From the NCBI GenBank assembly GCA_016717265.1, contig JADKFX010000001.1, positions 434,001 to 498,000 of the forward strand: a stretch of 64,000 nucleotides of DNA, written 5' to 3'. Each line of letters begins with the position of its first letter. Position 1 is the stretch's first letter. Position numbers and translations under genes: made by a program. This DNA is from Saprospiraceae bacterium (GTDB lineage: Bacteria > Bacteroidota > Bacteroidia > Chitinophagales > Saprospiraceae). Below, in pieces: positions 1-10,800 of the stretch. Below the pieces are notes generated by a model. That model searched no databases and was not told where the DNA came from. It saw only the letters and a list, made by a program, of their open reading frames with translations.

Positions 1-1297
1 AATAAGAATCGGCTAAATCAGATTGGTCACCATCTGTATTCGTATTTGCAACATAGGGTAAATGTCCAGCTTGTTGTTGAATTCCAACATCGTTACCTGT
101 TACGGTATTACCGGTTACGGTATGATTTGTTCCTTCTACTACAATACCGAATCCTTCACTGGAGCTAGTGCCATTATCCTGGATATAACCACTTACGGTG
201 TTGCCTGTTATACTTACACCTGTAGGAATATCCACATTGCCTGTTCCATAGGCTCTTCTAAAGGCTGCTATACCTGCTAGGTCGCGTTTTTCCGAAGGTC
301 TTGAAGCTACGAAGCTACTTGTCCATTGGATCGTATTTCCTGCAACTGAAATATTTGAACCATTGCCATCAGGTAATTTTAACTCGATACCAAATCGGCC
401 ATTATTTGTCAATGTATTGTTGGTAATAGCATTTGAACCAGTATTTCCATTCAAGCCAAGAAGTCCAATACCATTATCCCAATTATCATGAATATTATTA
501 CCAGTCATAGTAACTCCGGAGGCAGTACCATCTTGAAGTTCAATCCCACAACAATTATTATTATAAACATGACAATTTGAAATGGTAATATTTTCTTTAA
601 ATCCATTCCAGATTACGATTCCTCTAGCACCTACAGTATGTCCGGTAGCTGTTACATTTGTGATGGTAACGTTATTGACTGGACCATTTGCATAAAACCC
701 ACTACCACCAAGATTATTTAAAATTGCTACATGATCGATAATCAAATTATTATTTCCTCCGATTGCATAAATTCCGGCATTTGCATTTCCTGATGCACCT
801 GCATAATCTTGAACGGTTAATTTTTTTATAGTTACATTGGTAATCCCATTGTTTATTGTAATTCCATTACCATCACCTACTAAACCTGTTCCGTCAAGGA
901 TGCAGGTAATACTATCCGTTCCTTGCAATGTCAGTGACTTATCTATGGTAACGCGTTCATTATAAGTGGCCGGAGAACATTCAATGACATCGTTTGGATT
1001 GGCTGCATTCACAGCATCCTGAATCGTAAGGTGAAAGGTATTCTGTGTCAAATTATGTACAGGATCTACAAAGCTATTTGGGTGCATCCATTCAATGGTC
1101 TTGAATTTAGTCACGCTATTAACAGATGGAATATTCGCCATTAAGGAAACATTGCCAACAGCAAATGAACCGTGAATAGAGAAGAGTACACAAATTAAAA
1201 GTTTACTAAAATCTGAGAAATGCAAAGAATTTGGAGTACTAAGTGCTTTCATAAAAACATTTTTTAAATTAGAAAAGGATGTAATAGTTGATTTCAT
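1..1297 (-). CDS. Secreted parallel beta-helix repeat protein (C-terminus beyond window)
   Basis: The minus strand is open from an ATG at 1297 to the left edge, so only the N-terminal ~432 residues are seen. A second in-frame ATG at 1252 gives a better signal peptide (hydrophobic stretch ending near FAVG) and may be the true start. After about 90 residues come many short repeats of the kind N-x-I-x-x-N...GI...N-x-V-T, with Asn-Asn ladders, typical of right-handed parallel beta-helix proteins of the pectate-lyase/NosD type. No catalytic residues can be assigned. The expected C-terminal sorting domain would lie outside the window. Role inferred: surface or secreted polysaccharide-binding or adhesin-like protein. 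Confidence 0.8.
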   Translation of the reverse strand, partial: MKSTITSFSNLKNVFMKALSTPNSLHFSDFSKLLICVLFSIHGSFAVGNVSLMANIPSVNSVTKFKTIEWMHPNSFVDPVHNLTQNTFHLTIQDAVNAANPNDVIECSPATYNERVTIDKSLTLQGTDSITCILDGTGLVGDGNGITINNGITNVTIKKLTVQDYAGASGNANAGIYAIGGNNNLIIDHVAILNNLGGSGFYANGPVNNVTITNVTATGHTVGARGIVIWNGFKENITISNCHVYNNNCCGIELQDGTASGVTMTGNNIHDNWDNGIGLLGLNGNTGSNAITNNTLTNNGRFGIELKLPDGNGSNISVAGNTIQWTSSFVASRPSEKRDLAGIAAFRRAYGTGNVDIPTGVSITGNTVSGYIQDNGTSSSEGFGIVVEGTNHTVTGNTVTGNDVGIQQQAGHLPYVANTNTDGDQSDLADSY

Positions 1298-2927
1298 GTT
1301 TATTTAAATTATTGGGGATTCATCATGGCTTAACTAGTAAGTTTCTTTAAAATATAAGTTTGACTGAATATATATAAGATTAAAATTCAAAGGACTTATA
1401 CAAATGGATTTTATAAATAAAACAATTGTCAACTGTTTAAAAGAAATTGACAAGTGGGCAAAATTGCTAACTATGAATTGAATACAAAATGCTAGACTAG
1501 AAAGCCTGCTATATTCTACGGATCTTGTAGACAGAAAGGTGTAAGTTAAATACATAAGGTTAGCGGTTATTGTCGCTGAAAGTAATTTCTTAAAATCGGT
1601 TAAAAATGTAAATAAGCACTATTGGGATTAATCAGAAAGCACTTATATACAAATTTAATATAAACTTTTGATTTATTTCAGTGAAATTTAAAAAATAATA
1701 ATTTATTAATAAAATTTGGCTTTTCATATCAGCTGTTGCACAAAAGATTTAATTTCTAATGACATTCTAATATTTAGAATAAGCTATCCATAAATAGAAT
1801 AAAAAAAATATATAACTCTTTGTCTTCTAATTCAATGTTTCTAAAAAATTCAAAAAAATAAAATACATTTTATTTACTATCTGATGAATAGTAAATCCAA
1901 AATGAACAAGCTCCTTCTCTAAAGATACGATATAAATCAACAAAAAGTTGCTACAATTTAAAATATAAGTCCAACAAATGTAAACTTCAATTTTATATTG
2001 AAATTTAGTTAAAATACAAAATACTATCGCTCATAATTAGCGTTATATTTTTAAAAATCAATTGCTGCATCAACAAATTCCTTGTTTTAAACCTCAAATC
2101 ATCAAAACATTGCAGTTAAAGATTCTTTATTATTTCATTACATAGCCGGCGATGCATTCAATTAATTTTGGAATTACAAAAATGACTAAAACTATCTATT
2201 TAATAATTACACTTTTACAAAAAGAAATTACATAATTCTCATATAGTTTTTAAATTGAATATAAGAAAAGTAAATATGACATGGGTTCAGCGGATGGCCT
2301 TACAAGCTTAAATCAACAGTATATTTCAATGAAATGAAATGATCACCCTGCTTATAGGGTGATCATTTCAAATCAAGCTTATACTAGCTTTCGTCATGAA
2401 AAGTTGGTAATTGTTGAGAGTTTAGAAAACTCCATTTCAAAACAAAACTGAAAATTGATAAAATGTAATAATAATTATTCGAATTTATAAAATATGGTTG
2501 GAATATTTAAAATATGGTAATGGTAGATGTGAAGCGATCTATGTATTTGCCCCATGAATTTTCAAAAGAAGCTACTTAGGTTTGATTAAATACGTCTAAA
2601 TGCAAAGTATCCTGAGTTTCTATCTCAATTACATTTTATCCTTCATACATTTTAGGAACAAACTAGGCTATGGCATTAACAAATAACTTTCCTGTAAATA
2701 TATACTTTCGTATAAATTAAGTTTTGCTTCATTTGAATGTGATTAATCTCTACACCAATTTCTTATTTATACAGCAAATTTAAATCTTAGTTCTTAATGT
2801 CAAGTATTGGTGCATGAATTAAAACAGTTACCGTTGAGTCTCAACAAACCAAATAGTCAAATACAAATTTTATACACTAAAAATCGAATCAATTGGATCT
2901 AATAAAATCAAAATTTAAAATAAAACT
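1298..2927. other. Long AT-rich stretch without a convincing gene
   Basis: About 1.6 kb between the beta-helix gene and the caspase-like gene. All frames are short, with AT-driven codon content and no recognisable domain. The only strong structure is the hairpin at 2335-2370. The stretch may hold the control region of the beta-helix gene or decayed coding sequence, but I cannot support either. Confidence 0.5.
2335..2370. terminator. Perfect 15-bp hairpin with 6-nt loop
   Basis: The arms TGAAATGATCACCCT and AGGGTGATCATTTCA are exact complements around the loop GCTTAT. It resembles the hairpins found after genes elsewhere in this window, but there is no clear T-tract on either side and no gene ends within several hundred bases. 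Confidence 0.45.
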
Positions 2928-5441
2928 TCAGATTTTTGCTTGAAATTTTAGTAGTTTTTTCCATGCTTTTTTATTTTTACGAAGGTTTGCGAGATCTTCA
3001 CTACTATTCAGTACTTGAAAATCCAAAATATTATTTTCCAATGCTTTTTCCAAATACTTAAAAGCAATACTCACCTGACCTTGTGTACTTTTAAGGCAAG
3101 CAAGATAATAATAAGCCTCAGCGAGCGTAGAATCTAATTCTAAAGCTCTTATAAATTGGGTCTCTGCTTCTTCAAAATTTTTTAATTTCAAATAAATTTG
3201 ACCTAATACATTCAGAGCCGGCGTAAAATTAGTATCCACTAGTAGAATTCTTTGAATTTGAATTTCAGCTCTATTGTAATTATTTAATTTTAGATATAAT
3301 TGTCCAAGTCGCAATTGTATATATATAGAATTAGAATCAAGTTGCAATGCTTTGACAAACATTTCTTCGGCTTCTGCATAGCGATTTGTTGCCATAAAAG
3401 CCATTCCCATATAGTCATAATTATAAATAAAATTTGAATCGTACTCAATAGCTTTACTCAAATAGTGAATAACATTTTCATACTGTTTTAAAACTAAATA
3501 AGTACAAGCCAAATTATGCAATGTCATGGTTTGAGTTGAATCCTTATTTAAAACTTTAGTATATTGTAAAATAGCTTCTGAATATCGCTTTGTGTCTAAA
3601 TAAACATTCCCAAGATTGTGGTATGCGTAAATAAAATTTGAATCTATCTCAATGGCTTTTTTTAACTTTTGTTCTGCAAGACTAAATTGTCCTATATTGC
3701 TATAATAATCTCCCCAACGATTAAGCACAAGAATAGAATTCGAATCTATGCTATCTGCATGTTCTATATATTTTAATGCCCTTTCCTTATTGCTAAATCG
3801 ACTATATAAATGTTTAGATACATCAATAAGAGGCATAATCCAATTAGGATATAATGCTATTGCCTTATTAGCGTAAAATTCCATAGAATCTACTTGACGA
3901 AAATTACATGCAAATACATTACTCATTTGCCAATATGCTTGCGGAAAATCTTCTTGATATTGAATTGCGAGTCGAAAATGATTTACTGCTTTTTTCCCTA
4001 ATTCCTTATCCGGATTCAAATTTGATAAAGCTAATAGGTAGCCTTCAAAATAGTGTCTTCTAGCTTTAATAGCATTATACATATAATGTGAATCTCCTAG
4101 AAGTTCTGCAGCTCTATCTAAATATTTTGGGAATTCTTTATACTTAAATATTTTTAACTTCTTAGATAAGGTCAATTCAGAAGCATCTCCTTTCATCCAG
4201 TGGTTCATAACTTGTTGGGCATCGTCTTGCAATGCTGCAGCAAAATTTCTTTTAATAAATCCTAGTAATTCTCCAAGCCCTTCTACTTTTGCAAGAGCCT
4301 CATACAAATCATTGGCACAATTTCCGGAGGGTCGAAAAAATTCCTTATTTTTTAATGCCAATTTAAAAGCCAAATATTGCTTAACAATATTTGAATCTAA
4401 ACTAGCTAGAATTTGATCTTCAAATCCTCGAATAGAAGTCTCAGAAAAATCTTTTATGTTTCGAATTTTAACTTTTCCAATACTTGCCAAATAATTGGAG
4501 TCTAGCACTAACAAATACTCGGATTTGTTACCTAAAATTATCGGAGTTTGACTTTGTGGCTCTACTGCGCTATTAACATTATCTTCGAGGTATCTCCCTA
4601 TCTCTAGAAGTGAAATTTTAAAATCCCCATTTTGGTCCGCAAAACCATTAAGACCCTCTATTAAAAAATAACTAAAAACGCCCCTACCTTCACCCCATTG
4701 TGCACCCTCTATACTTAATTCATTAGGTTGACAACTTAAGATTTTTATTTCGTTTGCATATTGTTTTGTTAGATTTGCAGATGTTATTTCTGCACCTCCA
4801 ATTTGTCTACCTGCCAATTTTCCTGCATGACAAGCGTCTGTAATAAGTATAACTTTAACTTCTTTTTGAATGGAAAGTGTAGTAATAATTTCTTGTAAAT
4901 TAGAAAGAGCATAAGTTCCTCCTCCCATATAAATTCTAGAAGGTGCATCCCAACAAAGTAAAAAACCCGGTTGTGAATATGTTTTTCTTTCAACATCTGC
5001 GTGCCCAGAAAAATAAATTACAACAACATCTCCTCTTATTGAAAGATCGAGCAAGCCATCAATAGCTGCGGCCACATTTCCCGCAGTAGCTTGCTGATTT
5101 ATAATCAATTGCACATGGTTTGTATCCATTTTACCTCCAACGGGTGACACTAAATATTTAGCAAAAGCCTCTGCATCTTTATGGGCAAATTGAAGATCAG
5201 GAATGTCTTTGTCTTGATAATCTGAAATTCCAATCACAACGGCACGTGTAATGCCAATTGAAAATAGTGAATTAGGAGAATTTAGTTTGATTCCCTTTTT
5301 ACTCAATTCCAAATCTTCCTGTGCGCTCGATAAAATGCTTAGAAATCCTAAAAACAGAATAAAAAATGTCAATTTAAAATAACGAAACCTTGAATTAATC
5401 ACAGTTAATATTTCAATATAAAACAAGCTATTAATTGACAT
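2928..5441 (-). CDS. Secreted caspase-like (peptidase C14) protein with TPR repeats
   Basis: 837 residues. A hydrophobic segment (about 22-40, ending SSAQ) suggests export. Residues 65-300 form a caspase/metacaspase-type domain: the catalytic His is in YFSGHAD (His147) and the catalytic Cys in TDACHAG (Cys204). At 269-280 the loop DQNGDFKISLLE matches an EF-hand calcium loop (D, N, D, then E at position 12), which is notable because many metacaspases need calcium. After a linker region, about eight TPR units fill residues 520-830. It is the last gene of an operon with two CHAP-like genes (38 bp behind the previous one). Family knowledge points to a Cys protease that cuts after basic residues; its substrate is unknown. 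The TPRs suggest partner recruitment. Confidence 0.88.
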   Translation of the reverse strand: MSINSLFYIEILTVINSRFRYFKLTFFILFLGFLSILSSAQEDLELSKKGIKLNSPNSLFSIGITRAVVIGISDYQDKDIPDLQFAHKDAEAFAKYLVSPVGGKMDTNHVQLIINQQATAGNVAAAIDGLLDLSIRGDVVVIYFSGHADVERKTYSQPGFLLCWDAPSRIYMGGGTYALSNLQEIITTLSIQKEVKVILITDACHAGKLAGRQIGGAEITSANLTKQYANEIKILSCQPNELSIEGAQWGEGRGVFSYFLIEGLNGFADQNGDFKISLLEIGRYLEDNVNSAVEPQSQTPIILGNKSEYLLVLDSNYLASIGKVKIRNIKDFSETSIRGFEDQILASLDSNIVKQYLAFKLALKNKEFFRPSGNCANDLYEALAKVEGLGELLGFIKRNFAAALQDDAQQVMNHWMKGDASELTLSKKLKIFKYKEFPKYLDRAAELLGDSHYMYNAIKARRHYFEGYLLALSNLNPDKELGKKAVNHFRLAIQYQEDFPQAYWQMSNVFACNFRQVDSMEFYANKAIALYPNWIMPLIDVSKHLYSRFSNKERALKYIEHADSIDSNSILVLNRWGDYYSNIGQFSLAEQKLKKAIEIDSNFIYAYHNLGNVYLDTKRYSEAILQYTKVLNKDSTQTMTLHNLACTYLVLKQYENVIHYLSKAIEYDSNFIYNYDYMGMAFMATNRYAEAEEMFVKALQLDSNSIYIQLRLGQLYLKLNNYNRAEIQIQRILLVDTNFTPALNVLGQIYLKLKNFEEAETQFIRALELDSTLAEAYYYLACLKSTQGQVSIAFKYLEKALENNILDFQVLNSSEDLANLRKNKKAWKKLLKFQAKI

Positions 5442-5479
5442 TGAATAGTTTCCATAACCTCATTAAATTATTTATAAAA

Positions 5480-6364
5480 TTAACGAAAATAATGCGTTGC
5501 CTGTTCCCCATTCTGCCTGCCAAAAGTTCCTGAAACAATTTTATAATTATAAACTTTATAAGCTTTGTAAATTTTCTCAACTACAACGGTAGTGTTGAAA
5601 TAAATCTTTGGCGTGCCTTTATGATCACTATTCGCTTCTGATATGTCTATAGTATAAGTCAACAAATAATCCAAACCATTTGGGACAGTTTTAACTTTTA
5701 CAATTTCAACATATGCCTGATGTTCTGAATTCCATTTCCATAAATCACCTGAATTTGGCTCATAACTAGCATCAATTTTTTTAAATCTTGGATCCGTATA
5801 AGGTGGATTAGGAATTGTTCGCTTTTGCTCTCTTCTTCTTTTTGCGGCCCACCAAGTGGATTCGCCATATTGTTCGCCATTAATTGCAGGAGCCATTTTA
5901 AAATCATAGCTAACAGTTTGTGAATTTCTTCCAGCAGTTTTAATATAAATATGAGCATTCTTAGGTTCTGCTGCAGGGTGAACTTTAAACCTGATTTCAA
6001 TTTTGTTATCCACCCAAGTATGCACTAAGACATTGTAATAGTTTGGTCCTGCTGCTAAGGTAACAATCCCTCGTGTCTCAGCTCTACCTTCTAATCCAAA
6101 TCCACTCCCTTCTATAATAATACTATTTTCATATTCAGTATCACCAATGAAATAACCATTGAAAAAAAGTGCAGGATTATAGGAAGTTTGTTTTCCCATT
6201 CTACTGCAACTTACTTTTGTGATAATAGGGTTACTGATAATACTAATATGAACCCTATCCTCTTTAAATACTTTAATAACAGAGCAAATACCAACACTTT
6301 TTACCTGAATAATAATCACTAAAAGTATAAAAGTATGGATGGCTACTTCTCTTATTTTTCGCAT
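5480..6364 (-). CDS. Secreted IPT/TIG plus degenerate CHAP-like protein
   Basis: 294 residues with an N-terminal hydrophobic segment (10-30). Residues 70-155 look like an IPT/TIG Ig-like domain (I-x-G-x-G-F-G, then V-x-x-W-V-D-N-K-I-x-I). Residues 160-245 align with the CHAP region of the upstream gene product: QYGESTWW matches FGQCTWEA, and SGDLWKW...HQAYVEIV matches IGDLVHF...HTSIIL. The nucleophile Cys is replaced by Ser169 (codon TCC) while His215 is kept. It is therefore probably not a standard CHAP amidase; a binding or regulatory role is inferred. It lies 60 bp after the paralogue and 38 bp before the caspase-like gene in the same direction. Confidence 0.75.
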   Translation of the reverse strand: MRKIREVAIHTFILLVIIIQVKSVGICSVIKVFKEDRVHISIISNPIITKVSCSRMGKQTSYNPALFFNGYFIGDTEYENSIIIEGSGFGLEGRAETRGIVTLAAGPNYYNVLVHTWVDNKIEIRFKVHPAAEPKNAHIYIKTAGRNSQTVSYDFKMAPAINGEQYGESTWWAAKRRREQKRTIPNPPYTDPRFKKIDASYEPNSGDLWKWNSEHQAYVEIVKVKTVPNGLDYLLTYTIDISEANSDHKGTPKIYFNTTVVVEKIYKAYKVYNYKIVSGTFGRQNGEQATHYFR

Positions 6365-6424
6365 ACGACTCTATTTGAAATATTTTTAACGCTCATTAAT
6401 TACCTACCAGAAATCAATTAATGT

Positions 6425-7333
6425 TTATCTATATATTCCCGAAGCAAATCCAAATTTTGAATTTGCAGATTGAATACCTGCTTTGACTAAAATTTTAGAC
6501 GCATTCTTGTCCTTCCGTTTTACAAATATTTTTTCAGTTGTTTCAGCTGATTCGTCACAGTTATGATTTCTCTCACGCAAATTAAATGTATAAATAACTA
6601 TACTATCATACTTTATTTTGTCTATGGTTACAGATTCAAACTTAGAAGTTTTAATTGGCTTTGATAATATTATGGAAGTATGTTTGTTTGTTCCAAAATG
6701 TACTAGATCCCCAATTTGAGGAACATAATCTTTATCAGGTTTTAAATTTAATGAGTATGCTGATGGAGAAATCTTCATATTAAGTTTCCTTCTCTGATAC
6801 GATGCTTCCCATGTACATTGTCCAAATCCTCTACCATCTCCAATCATACCTATTACATCAATTTTAAAAGGATTACTCTGTTGACCCAAGGTATTTTTAA
6901 CACTTATTGCTACATCTTTTTTACTATCTAAAGTATAACTAGATTCAACATTAATTTTAATCTCTGTATCGGACCAATTAATAATTTTAAACTTAATAGC
7001 TGAATGACTAATTGCTAAAATTCCATTACCTTTTAAATTCCCAAAATTTTTTCCTTTAATTAGCCAATAAATTGACATTGGAACATCGGTATTTATAACA
7101 TAATCTCCAGAATAATTACTCATACAGTTTGAACCTGGAATATTCCCACTCCATTGGCCATTTGAATAAAAAACCCCAGAACTACTGCCTCCAATTGATT
7201 CAATTATGGGCCCCAATAATTCCAAACGGTTAAATTTAATGTCACAATTTTCTGAAGTATAATCTATTGGACTGTTTCGATTTTCAAATGATAAAAAAGA
7301 TAGAAGTAACGAAATTAAAATAGTGATTTTCAT
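6425..7333 (-). CDS. Secreted IPT/TIG plus CHAP-domain protein
   Basis: 302 residues with a signal peptide (1-17). Residues 85-160 have the IPT/TIG pattern (IKGKNFG, then INWSDTEIKI). Residues 165-225 carry CHAP hallmarks: GQCTW with Cys173, then P-x-IGDLVHF, and His218 in KHTSII. CHAP domains are NlpC/P60-like cysteine amidases or endopeptidases that cut peptidoglycan peptides or glutathionylspermidine. The usual third residue was not assigned. It is the first gene of a three-gene operon with a Cys-to-Ser paralogue and a caspase-like protein. A promoter and a pair of direct repeats lie just upstream (7363-7431). A role in cell-envelope turnover is inferred. Confidence 0.75.
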   Translation of the reverse strand: MKITILISLLLSFLSFENRNSPIDYTSENCDIKFNRLELLGPIIESIGGSSSGVFYSNGQWSGNIPGSNCMSNYSGDYVINTDVPMSIYWLIKGKNFGNLKGNGILAISHSAIKFKIINWSDTEIKINVESSYTLDSKKDVAISVKNTLGQQSNPFKIDVIGMIGDGRGFGQCTWEASYQRRKLNMKISPSAYSLNLKPDKDYVPQIGDLVHFGTNKHTSIILSKPIKTSKFESVTIDKIKYDSIVIYTFNLRERNHNCDESAETTEKIFVKRKDKNASKILVKAGIQSANSKFGFASGIYR

Positions 7334-7362
7334 TTAGATAAAAATTTAAATTTAATAATAAA

Positions 7363-7393
7363 CAAAAATAAAACAATCACTACTTTAATCAAT
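7363..7393 (-). promoter_or_regulatory. Bacteroidota-type promoter for the CHAP/caspase operon
   Basis: Read on the minus strand, the -7 element TATTTTTG (7370-7363) fits TAnnTTTG exactly. ATTG at 7393-7390, 19 bases further upstream, fits the -33 TTTG element with one mismatch. The predicted start gives a leader of about 25 nt before the ATG at 7333. Confidence 0.55.
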
Positions 7394-7397
7394 TTTA

Positions 7398-7431
7398 AAT
7401 TAAAATTTGGCTATTCTAATTAAAATTTGGC
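7398..7431. repeat. Two direct repeats of AATTAAAATTTGGC spaced 20 bp
   Basis: AATTAAAATTTGGC occurs at 7398-7411 and 7418-7431, giving AAAATTTGG cores 20 bp apart (9 bp, 11-bp spacer, 9 bp). The pair sits directly upstream of the -33 element of the CHAP operon promoter, where an activator would bind. The same core with the same 11-bp spacer occurs at 22717-22745. Confidence 0.5.
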
Positions 7432-7849
7432 ATCACATTACTAATTTACTCAAAGGATTTCACTCACAATTTCTATTGATATTTATTAAATTTAAAGCAG
7501 TCAAGCAATCTGATCCTACCTTTAATGCTATTATAAAGATAAATATTTTGACTGAAATTTCATTTGCAAAAAAAAAAATAAAACATCTGCATATAGTATA
7601 TTATTTAAAATAATAACATTAACTTAAAGCAAATATCCTTTGCAAGTCAATAATATATTCCTGTATTCAATATTGCAAAAATCAAAAATACATTTTAAGT
7701 TAATTACTTTTTTTTATGGAAAATAAAATAATTCATATCAATATTAGAAAACAAAAGCTCTGCACTCTATACATATATTGCAAAGCTTTTTACATACCTA
7801 AAATAAAAGTTCAAAACACCTTACCTTTGGGATTGAAAACAATAAATCA
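7432..7849. other. Non-coding AT-rich gap
   Basis: About 420 bp between the control region of the CHAP operon and the end of the 1485-residue protein gene. The only open frames are short, low-complexity and AT-driven. No terminator with a clear stem was seen. Confidence 0.5.
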
Positions 7850-10800
7850 CTACCTAATTACAGTTACATTTCCGGAAACATGAAACGAATTGCCATTGAT
7901 GGAAGTACCTTCAATTAAATAAACATATACGCCAGGTAAGGAATACTCTCCTTTAAATTTTCCATCCCAGAACTTTAAAAAATTAGTTGACTCAAAAATA
8001 AGATTACCCCATCGATCAAAAATTTTCATTTGATATTGTTCTATGTTTATTCCTTGAGGAAAAAAACTATCATTTACATTATCCCCATTTGGACTAAATA
8101 TGTTTGGAATAAAAATATCATTACAGGTCTCAAAATATATAAAAGAGCTTATGATACTATCACATCCTAAGCTTGTTTTAAAATAATCAATATATCTTCC
8201 ATTCTTAGTGTAAATGTTATTTCCAATTTTATACTCATCTCCATTACATAACCTTAATTCAATTTCATTTTTAAAATTAGGCCTGACCAATAAATTTGTC
8301 ACTACAATACTATCACATCCAAAAACTGTAGTCAGGGAATCATAATAAATGCCTGAAATAAAATAAGTTTTATTTCCAAACTTATATTTTTCTCCTTCAC
8401 ATAATTCAACATAATTATCGTTCATTGTGGTTGGCAATATAGTAAGATATAAAACTCTTAAAGTATCACATTCAAAATTGCTTCCAAGGGTGTCTATGTA
8501 TATACCGGTGTCTTTATAGCCTAAATAACTTTGACCAAAACATATTGATTTGTGCTCAGTTTTATTAATAAGAGGTGTAACCAATAGATTTAAATTTCTA
8601 ATAGTGTCGCATCCTTTTAAACTGCTTAAGGTATCTCTATAAATGCCAGAATTTTTATATCCAAGATAGTTTTGACCAATACATATTGATTCATATATAT
8701 CTTTTATGATTAATGGATTCACTTTCAAATTTAGCATTCTAACTGTATCACATCCAAAGGGATACTTTAAAGTATCGACAAAAAGTCCAGAGGTATTGTA
8801 ACCAAGGTAAGATTGGCCTTCACAAATTTCCAGGTTTATTAGAATATCATTTTGATTTGCTTTTGTAATAGTGATACTATCCTTACAATGGTTTGTTCCA
8901 TCATTAATTGTACAATAATATTTTGATGACACGCTATTCGTTACAAAAATACTTTTACTTGTATCCCCTGTACTCCAATATACGATTGATTGATTTGATA
9001 AAGGAATGGCTGTCAAACTATACAATTGGCTTATTTCTGAATCCAGAAGTATCCGATTCCAATAACAAATCTCATCAATTTTTCCACTGAAGTATTGCGC
9101 TGTATCAGCCCCAGATGAATTGAAACCTGAACCAAAACCAGAATTACTATAATTAACTATTCTATTTGTATCATACCCTGTCGATAGAAAAATGTCTCTG
9201 GTTCCCGGAAATCCTTGCTTAATAAATTTGCCATCGATATAAAGATTTGGAACTTTATTTTTATACACTATGGTATACTGATGCCAGCCAAATAAAGGAG
9301 CTATATAGACCAAAGATGTTCTTATAAATTGACTGGAGTTTTCGATTAAGTACAGACCATTATTACCAATATACAATCCAGATCCAGCATTCTGGTTAGT
9401 ATTTCCAAAATTTTGACCATGGACAGGATGTATGATGCATTGCCCGTCAGAGATTAGATCCATTTGATTTGAAGTAAATAAATTTACACCTTCAGGAGGA
9501 ATTGTTTGAATGTTATTGGCTTTGACCCAAACAGAATAAGTAAAATCATTTGATACTGATGTTTCAATATAATTTGTTATGATATAAGAATGCAAGCTTG
9601 CACTAAACGCAAAAGCCCTATTAGAATTTCCAAATCTATCTGTTGTGAGAAACGCATTTTTAACAATTCCATGATGTGCATTTCCACTTACATCTCTCGC
9701 GTTCTGACAAAACGGATAAAAAGCCAAAATTCCACTTTGCAATTCATTCCCAAAGTATAAATGTGAACAACATGGATCACCTTCATTTGGTATATCTTTA
9801 ACAATAACATTTAAAGGAAAACTATTGATTTTACAAACTGTTGTGTCGGTTTGGAGTACATCTATAGATTGTACAAATAAATTCAAAATTACTACACTAT
9901 CGCAATTATTTATTGTCTTAAAAGTATCTCTATAAATACCAGTCTGTGAATACCCCCTAAAATCCTGTCCCTTACAAATTCTCATACAGATAGAATCAAT
10001 ACTTACAGGACATAAATCATTACATCCATTCGTATCAGAATACAATTCAACTATTTCATGAGAAGTTAAGGCTCTACTATAAATTTTAACTACGTCTAAA
10101 TCTCCATCCAAATAATATGAAGGAGACGGACTATCTCTTCCAATTTCTAGTGGTTCAATAAATTCTGGTAATATTCTTCCAATCTCAATAACTGTAGAAA
10201 ATAATATACCGTCCTTATAATATTTAACGAACTGTCCATCAAAAGTAACAGCAAGATGAAACCATTTATTAATCGGAATTGAAATTGAATCACTAAATAT
10301 TTTAGTTCCAGGAAAGGTATTATTTTTATTATAGCCAAATAGAACTTTACTTGAATCCGTTATACCAAATCTATATTGAGGTGGAATTTGTCTTGTACTC
10401 GTATTCGATTTACAAACAATGGGTGCCAGACCATTGATACTATTTAATTTAACCCAGGAACAGATTGTTATAGCTGTGTCCGGTGAAACAATTGTAGGTG
10501 AAACTGGAACTAAAATAAATGAATTTTTAAAATTATAAGCTTTATTAATATTCCCAAATCTATCTGCTGTTGGTTTGGCTTCAAATCCAGGAAACATCTT
10601 TCCATCATTACTATTTCCACTGTAATCTTTTGTATCACCATTAAAAGGGTAACAAGCTATTAGTCTATCCACACAATCAATAATTTGAATATTGACCGTA
10701 TCATAACTAACACTACAACCAAGACCTTCCACTTCCAAAATAAATTTTCCAGTATGTGATTTATTAACATTCTCTATAATCGGGTTTCTTTCTCTTGAAC

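Noticed and set aside
1334..1555. 73-codon minus-strand open frame upstream of the beta-helix gene
   Set aside because: No domain, no signal peptide of good quality, and no promoter or spacing that fits a gene.
7407..7613. 68-codon plus-strand open frame
   Set aside because: Overlaps the direct repeats and promoter region of the CHAP operon and has low-complexity AT-rich codons.
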